From Azospirillum oryzae (GTDB taxonomy: Bacteria; Pseudomonadota; Alphaproteobacteria; Azospirillales; Azospirillaceae), in NCBI RefSeq assembly GCF_008364795.1, contig NZ_VTTM01000008.1:62001-126000 (forward strand): a DNA stretch of 64,000 nt, given 5' to 3'. The stretch's first letter is position 1; each line of letters begins with the position of its first letter. The notes under the pieces were generated by a model, which saw only the letters and a list, made by a program, of their open reading frames with translations, ran no database searches and was not told the origin of the DNA. Positions 27,266 to 35,224 of this stretch are shown in pieces. Made by a program: the position numbers and the translations under genes.

Positions 27266-28224
27266 CTCGTGTCCTCGCGCCAAGCCCGTTCCACCATGTC
27301 GGCCACCAGTTCCGGCACCGGCTCCACTCCCGGTCCCGCCCCCGGCATGAGCGCGTCCGCAGGACACCGCAGCCGCCAGCAGGGGACCGCCGCCGCCAGG
27401 GCCGCCGCCGCCGCCAGCAGGGCGCGGCCCCGGCCCAGGTGATTGCCGATCCGCCCGCGGAAGGTGTTGCGGGACAGGAGTACCGCCGCCTGGACCCGGT
27501 CGAGACGGTCGAGACGGACGCCTGCTCCCGCCTCCATCCCCGGCATGCCCGGCGCCAGTTCCACCACCGCGGCCAGCGGCGCCGGTTCGCGCCAAACCGG
27601 CACCAGGCCGGGCAGGGCGTGCTTGCCGTCGGCGACGGGCAGGGCGCGGGCCATGGGAATGCCGAGGCTGGCGATGGTCTCCGCCGAAAGCCGGAGCGTG
27701 GGCAGGCCGGGCAGCAGCCGGGGGGCGGCCCCGGCGCGCAGTCCGTCCGCCGCGGGCACGGCCACGTCGTCGGCCAGAAGGGCGGCGCCCCGGCCCGCCA
27801 GGGCATAGGCCAGGATCGACTTGCCGGTGTTGCGTCCGCCGGTGAGCAGCAGCGCCCTGCCGTCCCGCACCACCGCCGTGCCGTGCAGCGGCAGCAGGCC
27901 GCGCTGATGGCAAAGCACGCCCAGCATGGTGCCGTACAGGTGGCAGCGGACCTCCGGATCGTCGGCGGGCAGCAGGGGATCGACGGTCACCTGCCGGCCG
28001 GCCTCCACCCGGAACCGGGCCACGCCGGGCTCTTCCGCCCAAAAGCCGCCGTCGGGCAGGATCAGTCCATGCGGGTCATGGGCGGCTGCGGCGGAGGGGC
28101 GGGGGGCCGCACCAAGACGGACCCGCAAGTCGGGCGGCCGACCTTCCAACAGGATCGCGGGCAGTTCCGGCAAGGCGAGGTCGGACGAAAGCCGCAGCCC
28201 GCACAGCTCGTAGGAGACGGCCAA
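27262..28224 (-). CDS. HPr-kinase-like protein (second copy)
   Basis: 320 residues. It has the arrangement seen in HPr-kinase-like proteins of lasso-peptide loci: an N-terminal LCGLRLSSDLALPELP segment, LLPLHGTAVV, then a P-loop GGRNTGKS (residues 129-136) and an acidic ALLADDVAV strand. The P-loop deviates from the GxSGxGKS of true HPr kinases. Related enzymes in lasso loci (as described for paeninodin) phosphorylate the C-terminal Ser of the precursor. It shares its opening pattern (SYxLxGLRLxSxxxLPELP) with the copy at 35679. It is coupled to the oxygenase downstream and lies 4 nt from the JmjC-like gene upstream. Confidence 0.75.
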   Translation of the reverse strand: MAVSYELCGLRLSSDLALPELPAILLEGRPPDLRVRLGAAPRPSAAAAHDPHGLILPDGGFWAEEPGVARFRVEAGRQVTVDPLLPADDPEVRCHLYGTMLGVLCHQRGLLPLHGTAVVRDGRALLLTGGRNTGKSILAYALAGRGAALLADDVAVPAADGLRAGAAPRLLPGLPTLRLSAETIASLGIPMARALPVADGKHALPGLVPVWREPAPLAAVVELAPGMPGMEAGAGVRLDRLDRVQAAVLLSRNTFRGRIGNHLGRGRALLAAAAALAAAVPCWRLRCPADALMPGAGPGVEPVPELVADMVERAWREDTR

Positions 28225-28228
28225 CGGT

Positions 28229-29167
28229 TCAGCCTTCTTCCCGGCGGACCGGTATGCCCAGGGGAAGCCCGAGGGGAAGCCGGTCCACCGTCACCGGGTT
28301 GCCGGCGATCCGGCGCGCGAGGTGGGACCGCCATGCGGCGGGCGGGTGCGCGGCCATCAAATCCTTCACCAGCGTCTCCAGCCCGGCGTCGAAGCGCGCT
28401 TGGTCTTCCGGAGGGGAGCCGATGGGCGGCCCGGGCCGGAAGCGGGGATCGGCCTCGGCCTTGGTCAGCAGCCAGGACAGATAGGCGGAGGCCATCGGGG
28501 TCTTGAAGACGATGCCCAGATGCAGCGACGGCTCCAGGCAGTCGCAGCAGTGGCCCAGCCCCCAGGGCAGCAGCATCGCATCGCCGGCGCGCACGGTGAA
28601 GGAGGAGACGACCCGCTTGTCCGGCAGCCTTTCCAGAACCCTGTCGCCGGGCGGCGGCGTGGTCGGAGCGCCGATGATGTCCCAGTGCTTGGCTCCCTCC
28701 ACCTGGAACAGCAGGATGTCCTCGGGATCGTAATGGGCCTTCAGCGCGCCGCCCTTGCCGAAGGTGGCGATGCAGCCGATGGTGACAGCCATGCCGAACA
28801 TCCGCTCCGCCGACCGCCTGAGGCCGTCCAGCATGGGCAGCCGGCATTCCATCCGGTTCAGGATGATGCTGATCCCCTGCCGCGCGAGAGCCTCGAAGGC
28901 GGCGCCGTCAATGCGGTTCGCCCCGGTCGCGGGGTGCAGGAGGCTTGCGCTGACCGGCGCTCCGGTCTTGGTGATGCGGATGTCGGGCGAGTCCGGACGG
29001 TAGAGGTTCAGCGCCTCGACGAATTCCGGCCAGCCGAAGGGCAGGCGGGGCCTGTCGGGAGAGGTCGGGGAGGCATGGACCTGCGGAAGATGCAGCAGCG
29101 TCCGCTCCGCCATCGCCGCGATGATCCGGTCCGGGGGCGTTCCCCCTAGAAACTCCGTCAGATCCAT
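28229..29167 (-). CDS. JmjC/cupin-type Fe(II)-dependent hydroxylase
   Basis: 312 residues. A beta-helix core with KAHYDPEDILLFQVEGAKHWDI (HxD metal motif) and a distal His in SLHLGIVFKT is typical of cupin_4/JmjC ribosomal-oxygenase-like enzymes, which hydroxylate Arg or His of proteins. The stretch WGLGHCCDCLEPS precedes the distal His. The start MDLTEFLG at 29167 is preferred to the open frame up to 29278. It is the first gene of an operon with the kinase-like and oxygenase genes. Substrate unknown. Confidence 0.75.
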   Translation of the reverse strand: MDLTEFLGGTPPDRIIAAMAERTLLHLPQVHASPTSPDRPRLPFGWPEFVEALNLYRPDSPDIRITKTGAPVSASLLHPATGANRIDGAAFEALARQGISIILNRMECRLPMLDGLRRSAERMFGMAVTIGCIATFGKGGALKAHYDPEDILLFQVEGAKHWDIIGAPTTPPPGDRVLERLPDKRVVSSFTVRAGDAMLLPWGLGHCCDCLEPSLHLGIVFKTPMASAYLSWLLTKAEADPRFRPGPPIGSPPEDQARFDAGLETLVKDLMAAHPPAAWRSHLARRIAGNPVTVDRLPLGLPLGIPVRREEG

Positions 29168-29323
29168 ATGCTTCGCCCCGCACGCCGCGCGTGATCCGTC
29201 CGGCGCGCGATCCGGCGCCTGCCGCCACACTGCTACCACCGGGGCGTGCGCCGGGGAAGGGCGCCTGCGGCGCCTCATCCCCGACGGGTTCGCCGATGAA
29301 CCGCAGAGGTCAGTAGGCAGGGA

Positions 29324-29668
29324 TCAGTAGAAGGACGCCTGATAGTCGTAGCCGTCGGCGTTCTGGGCACGGGGGATGATGCAGACCGGCACGACGCCCA
29401 GGGTCGGGTGTTCCAGGCCCCAGGTGTCCTGCGGCAGATAGCCCGGCCCCGGACCGGTGAAGCGCAGGTCGAAGGGCGGCCGGGTCATCGCCAGGTTGGA
29501 CCTGTTGGGAATGGCGGTCGCCGAAACCAGGGTCAGCGGATAGGGGTGATACCCCTCGGCCACCACGTTGAACACCTTGCCCACATAGGGGGCGAAATCC
29601 TCGAGCTTCAGATCTGGAAACACGGGTTCCGCGGACGCGGTTTCTGGAGACATGGGTTCTGTAGACAT
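29324..29668 (-). CDS. Small DUF6916-like protein
   Basis: 114 residues. After a disordered N-terminus, the core DLKLEDFAPYVGKVFNVVAEG...PLTLVSA...RPPFDLRFTGPGPGYLPQDTWGLEHPTLGVVPVCIIPR resembles DUF6916 proteins, which I know as small beta-rich partners of tail-collar (microcystin-dependent) proteins. It is the last gene of the collar/GNAT operon on the minus strand, 63 nt after the acetyltransferase gene; that gap contains two copies of GGGATCAGGGC. Family assignment is from memory of the pattern and is moderate. Confidence 0.6.
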   Translation of the reverse strand: MSTEPMSPETASAEPVFPDLKLEDFAPYVGKVFNVVAEGYHPYPLTLVSATAIPNRSNLAMTRPPFDLRFTGPGPGYLPQDTWGLEHPTLGVVPVCIIPRAQNADGYDYQASFY

Positions 29669-29731
29669 GGATCGATCCGGTTCCGTGACATTGGGTTTGG
29701 GAGCGGGGCGCCGCAGGGATCAGGGCAGGGA

Positions 29732-30268
29732 TCAGGGCGGAGACGGGGACCGGGGGGGCCATTCCATCAGCAGATAGGCGCCCTTGTTCTCGCACTCGAC
29801 GAATCCCAGCCGGCGGTAGAGGGTCTGCGCGGGGTTGACCACCTCCACATGGATGCTGACCTTGATGCCCTTGGCGTGGGCCTCTTCGGCCACGCTCCGC
29901 ATCAGGGCGCCGCCGATGCCCCGGTTCCGGTATTCCGGCAACAGGGAAATGTCGACGATGCGATAATCGTTGGGAAGCCGCAGCAGATACAGCCGGCCCG
30001 CCGGCACGCCCGCCACCTCCACCACGTCGAATTGGGCGTCGTGATAATGGGTGGCGTAGTGGCTTGCCTGATACTGGCGCTGCTGGTGGAGGAAGGCCAG
30101 CTTCTGGTCGTCCGGCCAGCCGGTGACCGTCATCTCTTCCCATCGGGTCGAGACATAGAGCCGGTCCATGAAGGCGGCATCGTCGGACCTCTCCGGGCGC
30201 AGGCTGACCGCCTGCGCCCGAAGTTCCTCCGGCAGGGCCAGATGGCCCACGGGGATAGGTTCCTGCAT
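29732..30268 (-). CDS. GNAT-family N-acetyltransferase
   Basis: 178 residues with the acetyl-CoA binding motif A (ISLLPEYRNRGIGGALMRSVAEEA, containing RNRGIG) and motif B (NPAQTLYRRLGFVE). It acetylates an amine; the acceptor is unknown. It sits 6 nt downstream of the third tail-collar gene and is clearly in the same operon. Such GNAT genes recur beside tail-collar proteins, so it may act on them or on the locus product. Confidence 0.8.
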   Translation of the reverse strand: MQEPIPVGHLALPEELRAQAVSLRPERSDDAAFMDRLYVSTRWEEMTVTGWPDDQKLAFLHQQRQYQASHYATHYHDAQFDVVEVAGVPAGRLYLLRLPNDYRIVDISLLPEYRNRGIGGALMRSVAEEAHAKGIKVSIHVEVVNPAQTLYRRLGFVECENKGAYLLMEWPPRSPSPP

Positions 30269-30274
30269 CTGCTG

Positions 30275-30841
30275 TTACGAACGCACCGGATATACGCCGT
30301 CGTTGGCGATGCACGGCACCAGGCAGAGCACCGGCTGGTTGTTGTCGTGCGCCTGCCCGGTGCCGACCGACGTGAGCGAGGTCGGCGCCAGTGTCGTGTT
30401 GGGCGTGGGGTTGCTGGACATATAGCTGCTGCTGACGTCGGCAGGTGCCGCCGGCTTGTTCATGTAGGTGAACCACGAACCGGCGGCGGGCGCCGCGGTG
30501 ATCGTCGGAGTCGCCTGGAGGTTGATGGTGCCCTTCAGCGTGTGGGTGTGGGCCGGAATCTGGGTCGAGTTCAGGGTCACCGTCGCCGCGCCGACCTGCT
30601 GGCCCCAGGTCCGGGCCGTCAGGCCGGGGCCGGCACCGGAACCGATGGCCACGCGCTGGATCAGGTTCGGCAAGCCTATGGTGGCCGAGCCGCCCGTGCC
30701 AGAGCCGCCGAAGGTCTGGCCGATGATGGAGGCCAACGCCTGATACTGCACAAGGCTCAAGAGCTGACCATTGCAGGCGAGCCAGTTCTCAGGAACGAAA
30801 CTATAAGGGAAGAAGCGGATCTCACCGATGAAGCAATCCAT
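30275..30841 (-). CDS. Tail-collar domain (microcystin-dependent-like) protein 3
   Basis: 188 residues. The N-terminal collar domain (PF07484) reads FIGEIRFFPYSFVPENWLACNGQLLSL...LASIIGQTFGGSG...IGLPNLIQRV. A variable Ala/Thr-rich middle follows the TQIPAHTHTLKG segment, and the C-terminus is QPVLCLVPCIANDGVYPVRS. GAGGAGAGGA lies just upstream of the ATG. It is one of three tandem paralogues in one operon, with no phage genes nearby, so it is a domesticated collar protein rather than part of a prophage. Confidence 0.85.
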   Translation of the reverse strand: MDCFIGEIRFFPYSFVPENWLACNGQLLSLVQYQALASIIGQTFGGSGTGGSATIGLPNLIQRVAIGSGAGPGLTARTWGQQVGAATVTLNSTQIPAHTHTLKGTINLQATPTITAAPAAGSWFTYMNKPAAPADVSSSYMSSNPTPNTTLAPTSLTSVGTGQAHDNNQPVLCLVPCIANDGVYPVRS

Positions 30842-30857
30842 GGATCGTGTCCTCTCC

Positions 30858-31403
30858 TCAAGACCGCGTGGGGTACGTGCCGAGCAGGCAGATGATGTAG
30901 GTCAGTACAAGGGACGGCATCATGTTCGCATGAGCCGCGCCGTTGCCGGTGACGCCCACCGCGGTTGACGCCATCGGCGCGATCTGGATGTCGGTCCCGG
31001 GGGTGTTGCCGGCATAATACAGGCCCCACCCGGAGGTGGTCGTTGTCGCCAGTCCGAGGGTGCCGCCAGGGGTCGTGGAGGTCGCGGGGCTGGGGCTGGC
31101 CATCAGATTGTGCGTGTGGGTCGGCAACTGGGCGGTGGTCAGGGCGACCGTCTCCGCCCCTCCGGTCTGGCCGATGACGCGGTTCGTCAGGCCCGTTCCC
31201 TGACCCATATGGATCGGAACACGCCCGCGCAGATCGGGAAGGGCGAAGTTGGTGGAGCCGTTCCCGCCGTAGGTTGCCCCGATCAGCGAGAAGAGGGCCT
31301 CGTTGCCCTGAACGGTAAGAACGGTGCCATCGCAGAGATGCCAGCCATCCGGCGCATACGATCCCGCGAAGAGGCGGATTTCGCCAACATAGGCGTCCGA
31401 CAT
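30858..31403 (-). CDS. Tail-collar domain (microcystin-dependent-like) protein 2
   Basis: 181 residues. It has YVGEIRLFAGSYAPDGWHLCDGTVLTVQGNEALFSLIGATYGG, then FALPDLRGRVPIHMGQGTGL, TTAQLPTHTHNLM and the conserved end MMPSLVLTYIICLLGTYPTRS. This is the full collar architecture. GAGGT lies 7 nt before the ATG. The middle part is a low-complexity Thr/Ser/Gly stretch, as in the two neighbours, and is the most divergent part. Confidence 0.85.
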   Translation of the reverse strand: MSDAYVGEIRLFAGSYAPDGWHLCDGTVLTVQGNEALFSLIGATYGGNGSTNFALPDLRGRVPIHMGQGTGLTNRVIGQTGGAETVALTTAQLPTHTHNLMASPSPATSTTPGGTLGLATTTTSGWGLYYAGNTPGTDIQIAPMASTAVGVTGNGAAHANMMPSLVLTYIICLLGTYPTRS

Positions 31404-31433
31404 GTCGTTACCTCATTTACCTGTGGCGGGAAA

Positions 31434-31964
31434 TCACTGGCGTGACGGGAACAAGCCCTGGGTGGCGATGCAGAAGTTCACCACCGTGAAGGGCTGCATG
31501 TTGGAATGTGCCTGGCCGCCGCCGTTCACCGCGATCAGTCCGGCGTTCAGCGCCACCGGCGTGTTCAGGGGGCCGTAGCCGGCAGGCGCCGGCTGGCCGT
31601 TATCCGTCTGGGCGAACTGCGCCATGATGCCGCCGGTCGGGTCGGGGGTGTCGGCAAGCGTCGTGGTGGCGTTGAGGGTGTGGGTGTGCGACGGGATCTG
31701 GGCCGTCGTCAGCGTCACGCCCTCGCTGCCGAAGTTGTTGCCGCGCTGCTGTCCGGTCACGTTCGCCGCGCCGTAGGCCCCGCGGCCGCGCATGTCGGGA
31801 AGCATGAAGTTGGTCGTGGCGTTACCGCCGAAGGTGACGCCGAGCAGGGCGTAGAGCGCCTGGTTCTGCTGGATGGTCATGGTCTGGCCATTGCACTGGG
31901 CCCACCAATCCGGCGCCCAGCTGAAGCTGAAGGCGCGAATCTCGCCTAAGAAAAAGTCACTCAT
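31434..31964 (-). CDS. Tail-collar domain (microcystin-dependent-like) protein 1
   Basis: 176 residues. It reads FFLGEIRAFSFSWAPDWWAQCNGQTMTIQQNQALYALLGVTFGG, FMLPDMRGRGAYG, TTAQIPSHTHTLNA and MQPFTVVNFCIATQGLFPSRQ. A very strong ribosome binding site (GAGGAGGA, 5 nt before the ATG at 31964) decides the start over the longer open frame to 32042. It is the first gene of the five-gene minus-strand operon (three collar proteins, GNAT, DUF6916-like) and is divergent from the RiPP precursor/cyclase genes. Confidence 0.85.
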   Translation of the reverse strand: MSDFFLGEIRAFSFSWAPDWWAQCNGQTMTIQQNQALYALLGVTFGGNATTNFMLPDMRGRGAYGAANVTGQQRGNNFGSEGVTLTTAQIPSHTHTLNATTTLADTPDPTGGIMAQFAQTDNGQPAPAGYGPLNTPVALNAGLIAVNGGGQAHSNMQPFTVVNFCIATQGLFPSRQ

Positions 31965-32455
31965 GCTTCCTCCTCGAAATTTCGGGGCCGTTCGTTCGGC
32001 CAGCGGATCAGCGAACCCCAGCCACCGATAGGCATATGCCACCCAAGCATAACTCGCAAGAAAATCATATGATTATCACGACCAACAATGGTGCACGCGC
32101 GAAAACAGGTCCGAAGAATTGATATTTCCCGAACAATGAAGCATTATAACGAGCCGTTTTGCTTTGCGGCATGGACATTCTCCGCGCGATTCGCGGTTGC
32201 GCATTGTTGCGCATTCAGACGTCGAAATCCGAAATGGGAAACGCCACCACATCCGCCGGCATATGAGGGGGCTGCCGAGGGCGACGGCTGCGGCTGTGCC
32301 GATGCACGGGTGGCCAATCCTGGGAAGCAGGCCGGCCCCACCGGCCGCTATCAGCTAGACAACTTGGATGGTTTGGCCTAAATCCGGTTGTCGATGGATC
32401 GCAACGGAACGGCTGACGGGCAACCGGAAGCTGTTATACGAGGGATGGTGCCGCC
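31965..32455. other. Divergent intergenic region between collar operon and RiPP operon
   Basis: About 490 nt with no convincing gene. The part from 32040 to 32160 is AT-rich compared with its surroundings and is the likely promoter region for both directions. TTATAC at 32434-32439 could be a -10 element for the precursor, but I see no good -35. A short GGCCGG-CCCCA-CCGGCC hairpin is at 32330-32346 and a direct repeat TTGCGCATTG/TTGCGCATTC near 32197-32216. Small ORFs here (e.g. 31 codons from 32171) have no recognisable motif. Confidence 0.5.
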
Positions 32456-32632
32456 ATGGATCGGATGGAGGAGAAGGTGCCCGGCAAGGCCGATGCCGAT
32501 ACCATTGAGGGGCAGGGACGCCGCATGCCCTGGCACAAGCCGGCCCTCCGCCGCTTCGACGCCTATTCCGCACAAACCACTACAGCTGCCGGACCGCTCG
32601 ACGGCGGCGGCGGTCTCCGCCGGGCAAGCTGA
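32456..32632 (+). CDS. Candidate lasso-type RiPP precursor peptide (A)
   Basis: 58 codons, too short for routine ORF calling. The leader contains W26-H-K-P29-A-L31...T41, matching the lasso leader pattern YxxPxLxxxGxxxxxTx at exactly the canonical spacing, with Trp for Tyr and Asp35 for Gly. With Thr at the -2 position, cleavage would fall after Thr42 and give the core TAAGPLDGGGGLRRAS: 16 residues, Asp at position 7 as a possible macrolactam acceptor, and a C-terminal Ser that an HPr-kinase-like enzyme could phosphorylate. It ends 40 nt before the cyclase gene on the same strand. GAGGG lies 11 nt upstream of the ATG; a second ATG at 32465 is possible. The core start and the lasso fold are inference: a first residue other than Gly and a Gly4 run are unusual. 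Confidence 0.6.
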   Translation: MDRMEEKVPGKADADTIEGQGRRMPWHKPALRRFDAYSAQTTTAAGPLDGGGGLRRAS

Positions 32633-32672
32633 GCGGGAAGGCGGAGCCTTTCCGATCTGAAAACGCCCCGCG

Positions 32673-34598
32673 ATGAGTTTCGCCGGCAGCCTCGGCACGG
32701 GCGCAGTCTCGGCGCCGTTCGATCTGGACCGCGCCGTCGCCGTGGGCGATCCGGCTGCGGGACGGATCAGGACGGCCGAGTCCGGACCGTTGCGTCTGGC
32801 CGCCGGCCCCGGAGCGGTGCTGGCAAGCCTGGGACCCGACCTTCTGCTGGCGGGACGGGCACGCCTGTACGGGACCGCGGAACTGCGGTCCGCCTTGAAT
32901 CTCTCCTCCACCGGGCCGGAAGACGCCGCCACCCTGCTGCTGCTGGCCTACCGGGCCTGGGGGCTTGATTTCGCCGACCGGGTGCCGGGAACCCTGGCCT
33001 GCGCCATCTGGGACGCCAGCGCCCGCCGCCTGGTCCTTGTCCGCGACAGCATGGGCGTGGAGCCCCTGCATTACACCCGGTCGGCCGGGCGATGGCTGTT
33101 CGCGCCGATGCCGTCGGCCCTGCTGACCGATCCGGAGGTGACGCCAGCGCCGGACATGGAAACGCTGGCGCTGTCCATCGCGGAGCTGCCGGTCACCGGT
33201 TCCGCCACCGGCTATGCCGGGATCCGCCGGGTGCTGCCGGGTCATGCGGCCGTCATCGCCGACGACACCGTGCGCGAGCACCGCCACTGGCATCCCGACC
33301 GCATCCCGACCCTGCGGCTCGCCAGCCGGGCGGACCATGTCGCCGCCGTGACGGAGACCCTGGAAAAAGCCGTCGCCTTCAGCCTGCCGCCCTCCGGCCC
33401 GGTGGCGGCCGAGCTGAGCGCCGGCTTCGACAGCGGCGCCGTCACCGCCCTGGCGGCGCGGATTCTGGCCCGGCAGGGACGCAGGCTGGTGGCCTATACC
33501 GGGGTGCCGGCCCGGGCCATCCCCCCCGACGCCTATCCCGGCCTGCTGACGGACGAAGGGGATCTGGCCGCCGCCCTGGCCGCCCGGTTCGCGAACGTGG
33601 AGCATGTGCGGGTGCCGGGGAACCAGGGCTCCCTGTTCGCCGACTGCGACCGCCGCCGCCTGACCTACGAACAGGTGGAGCGGATGTCCCCCAACGGGAT
33701 CTGGTCGGGGGCCATCCTGCGCGACGTGCGCCGCCGCCGCATCCCCGTCCTGCTGGAAGGCGGGGCCGGCAACGTCACCTTCAGCTATCACGGCCTGTAC
33801 CACCTGTGCGCCCTCGCCGGGTCCGGCCGGTTCGTCTCGCTGGCAAGGGCGGTGTGGAGCCTCGGCCGTCACGGGAACCCGACCCGGCTGGGGCTGGCCA
33901 ACCATGCCCTGGCGCCCTGGGTCCCGCCCGCCCCGGTGCGGATGGCGAAGCGGCTGACCGGCCGCCGCGCCCCCACCGGGCTGGACGATCTGGCGCTGAA
34001 CCCCGAAACCGCCCGGCGGACGGGCGTCCTCGACCGCCTGCTGGCGGGCGCGCACGAGGATGTCCGGGCCATGCGCGGCGACGGCCGGTCCTGGCGGGTG
34101 GCGATGCTGGGGGATCCCGGGGTCGCGGCCGGGGTCCGCCGCGTCAGCGGCGTCGACGTGCGCGATCCCACCGCCGACCGCCGCGTGGTGGAACTGTGCC
34201 TGTCCATCCCCGACGACCGGTATTTCGACCTGGAGACGGGAGAGACCCGGGCCATCGCCCGTGACCTGATGCGCGGGCTGGTCCCGGATACGGTGGTGGC
34301 GACCCGGCAGAAGTCGATCCAGTCCGCCGACTGGCCCGACCGCCTGCGCGAGGCCCGCGCCGACATCGAGGCCGAGATCGCCTGGATGGAGGCGAGCCCG
34401 CTGGCCCGCCACTTCCTGGACGTTCCCCGGCTGCGCCGGCTGGTGGACCAGTGGCCGGACCGCGGGTGGGACGGCCACGCCATGCGGGCGGTCTATCTGG
34501 GGACGCTGTGCCATGCCCTGGGCGTCTCCCGCTTCCTGCGCCAGTTCGACCAGGGCAACCGCCCCGCGGCGCCATCCGAATGGGAAGCAACGCCATGA
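32673..34598 (+). CDS. Asparagine-synthetase-like lasso cyclase (C protein)
   Basis: 641 residues. The N-terminal half is glutaminase-like (GRARLYGTAELRSAL, VPGTLACAIWDASARRLVLVRDSMGVEPLHY) but lacks the Cys nucleophile after the initiator Met, as in lasso cyclases. The C-terminal synthetase domain has the PP-loop ELSAGFDSGAVTAL (residues 247-260) and SGVDVRDPTADRRVVELCLSIPDDRYF near the end. In lasso biosynthesis this enzyme activates an Asp/Glu side chain as an acyl-AMP and closes the macrolactam. An in-frame stop at 32658 makes 32673 the earliest ATG. It follows the precursor candidate and overlaps the next oxygenase gene by 4 nt. A glycan-modifying amidotransferase is an alternative but fits the neighbours less well. 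Confidence 0.75.
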   Translation: MSFAGSLGTGAVSAPFDLDRAVAVGDPAAGRIRTAESGPLRLAAGPGAVLASLGPDLLLAGRARLYGTAELRSALNLSSTGPEDAATLLLLAYRAWGLDFADRVPGTLACAIWDASARRLVLVRDSMGVEPLHYTRSAGRWLFAPMPSALLTDPEVTPAPDMETLALSIAELPVTGSATGYAGIRRVLPGHAAVIADDTVREHRHWHPDRIPTLRLASRADHVAAVTETLEKAVAFSLPPSGPVAAELSAGFDSGAVTALAARILARQGRRLVAYTGVPARAIPPDAYPGLLTDEGDLAAALAARFANVEHVRVPGNQGSLFADCDRRRLTYEQVERMSPNGIWSGAILRDVRRRRIPVLLEGGAGNVTFSYHGLYHLCALAGSGRFVSLARAVWSLGRHGNPTRLGLANHALAPWVPPAPVRMAKRLTGRRAPTGLDDLALNPETARRTGVLDRLLAGAHEDVRAMRGDGRSWRVAMLGDPGVAAGVRRVSGVDVRDPTADRRVVELCLSIPDDRYFDLETGETRAIARDLMRGLVPDTVVATRQKSIQSADWPDRLREARADIEAEIAWMEASPLARHFLDVPRLRRLVDQWPDRGWDGHAMRAVYLGTLCHALGVSRFLRQFDQGNRPAAPSEWEATP

Positions 34599-35224
34599 CC
34601 CCACGCGCCCCCCATGTCCTGCTGCCCGGCTTCCTGGAACCGGGGCCAAGGGACGATCTGCTGGCCCTGCTCCGGTCCCGCCGGGCGGAGTTCGAAGCCG
34701 GAAGACTGGTCGGCGGCCGGCTGGATGCGGGCATCCGCAACGGCCTTGCGCTGCTGGATCTGGACGAGGCCGCGCAAGCGCTCAGGGACCGGGCCCTGCG
34801 GGAGCTTCCCGCCCTGGCGCCCCGTCTCGGCCTGCCCGCCTTCACGCCGGAAGAGGTCGAGGTCCAGGCCGCCGCCTATGGCGACGGCGGCCATTATGAC
34901 CGTCACATCGACACCTTCGTGGGAGAACATGCGGCGGCGGCCAGCCGGGTGGTGACCATCGTCCTCTATCTGCACGTCCTGCCCAAAAGGTTCGGTGGCG
35001 GCGCCCTGCGCCTGTTTCCCATCGGCGGCGATCACGGGCCGGTGGATGTGGAGCCGGAACACGGTCAGGCCGTGGCCTTTCCCTCCTTCCTGGCGCATCA
35101 GGTGATGCCGGTCTCCTGTTCCGGCGACGGACCGGACGACCTGCGCTATGCCGTCAACATCTGGATCCGGCGGCAGGCGCCGGCCGGTCACGGACGGGAC
35201 GGGAAGCTGGCCAGCGTCACGTAA
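34595..35224 (+). CDS. Prolyl-4-hydroxylase-like 2OG-Fe(II) oxygenase
   Basis: 209 residues. GGHYDRHIDTF gives the HxD metal motif, FLAHQVMPVS the distal His, and LRYAVNIWIRR the 2-oxoglutarate-binding Arg. The segment VTIVLYLHVLPKRFGGGALRLFP is typical of P4H-type enzymes. The start at 34595 overlaps the cyclase stop (ATGA) and has GGGAAG upstream, so it is made together with the cyclase. Hydroxylation of the precursor or core peptide is a reasonable inference; 2OG oxygenases are known tailoring enzymes in some lasso pathways. Its 3' end overlaps the convergent B2 gene by 37 nt. Confidence 0.8.
   Translation: MTPRAPHVLLPGFLEPGPRDDLLALLRSRRAEFEAGRLVGGRLDAGIRNGLALLDLDEAAQALRDRALRELPALAPRLGLPAFTPEEVEVQAAAYGDGGHYDRHIDTFVGEHAAAASRVVTIVLYLHVLPKRFGGGALRLFPIGGDHGPVDVEPEHGQAVAFPSFLAHQVMPVSCSGDGPDDLRYAVNIWIRRQAPAGHGRDGKLASVT

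Noticed and set aside
29324..31964. Prophage remnant
   Set aside because: Only collar-domain proteins are present; no capsid, portal, terminase, integrase or lysis genes, and the partners are an acetyltransferase and a DUF6916-like protein.
32388..32660. 90-codon plus-strand ORF overlapping the precursor candidate
   Set aside because: It is in a different frame, Pro/Arg/Ala-rich and without a lasso leader motif; the 58-codon frame fits the family pattern and spacing much better.
32580..34649. 689-codon minus-strand open frame
   Set aside because: Antisense to the cyclase; Gly/Arg/His/Gln-rich shadow composition.
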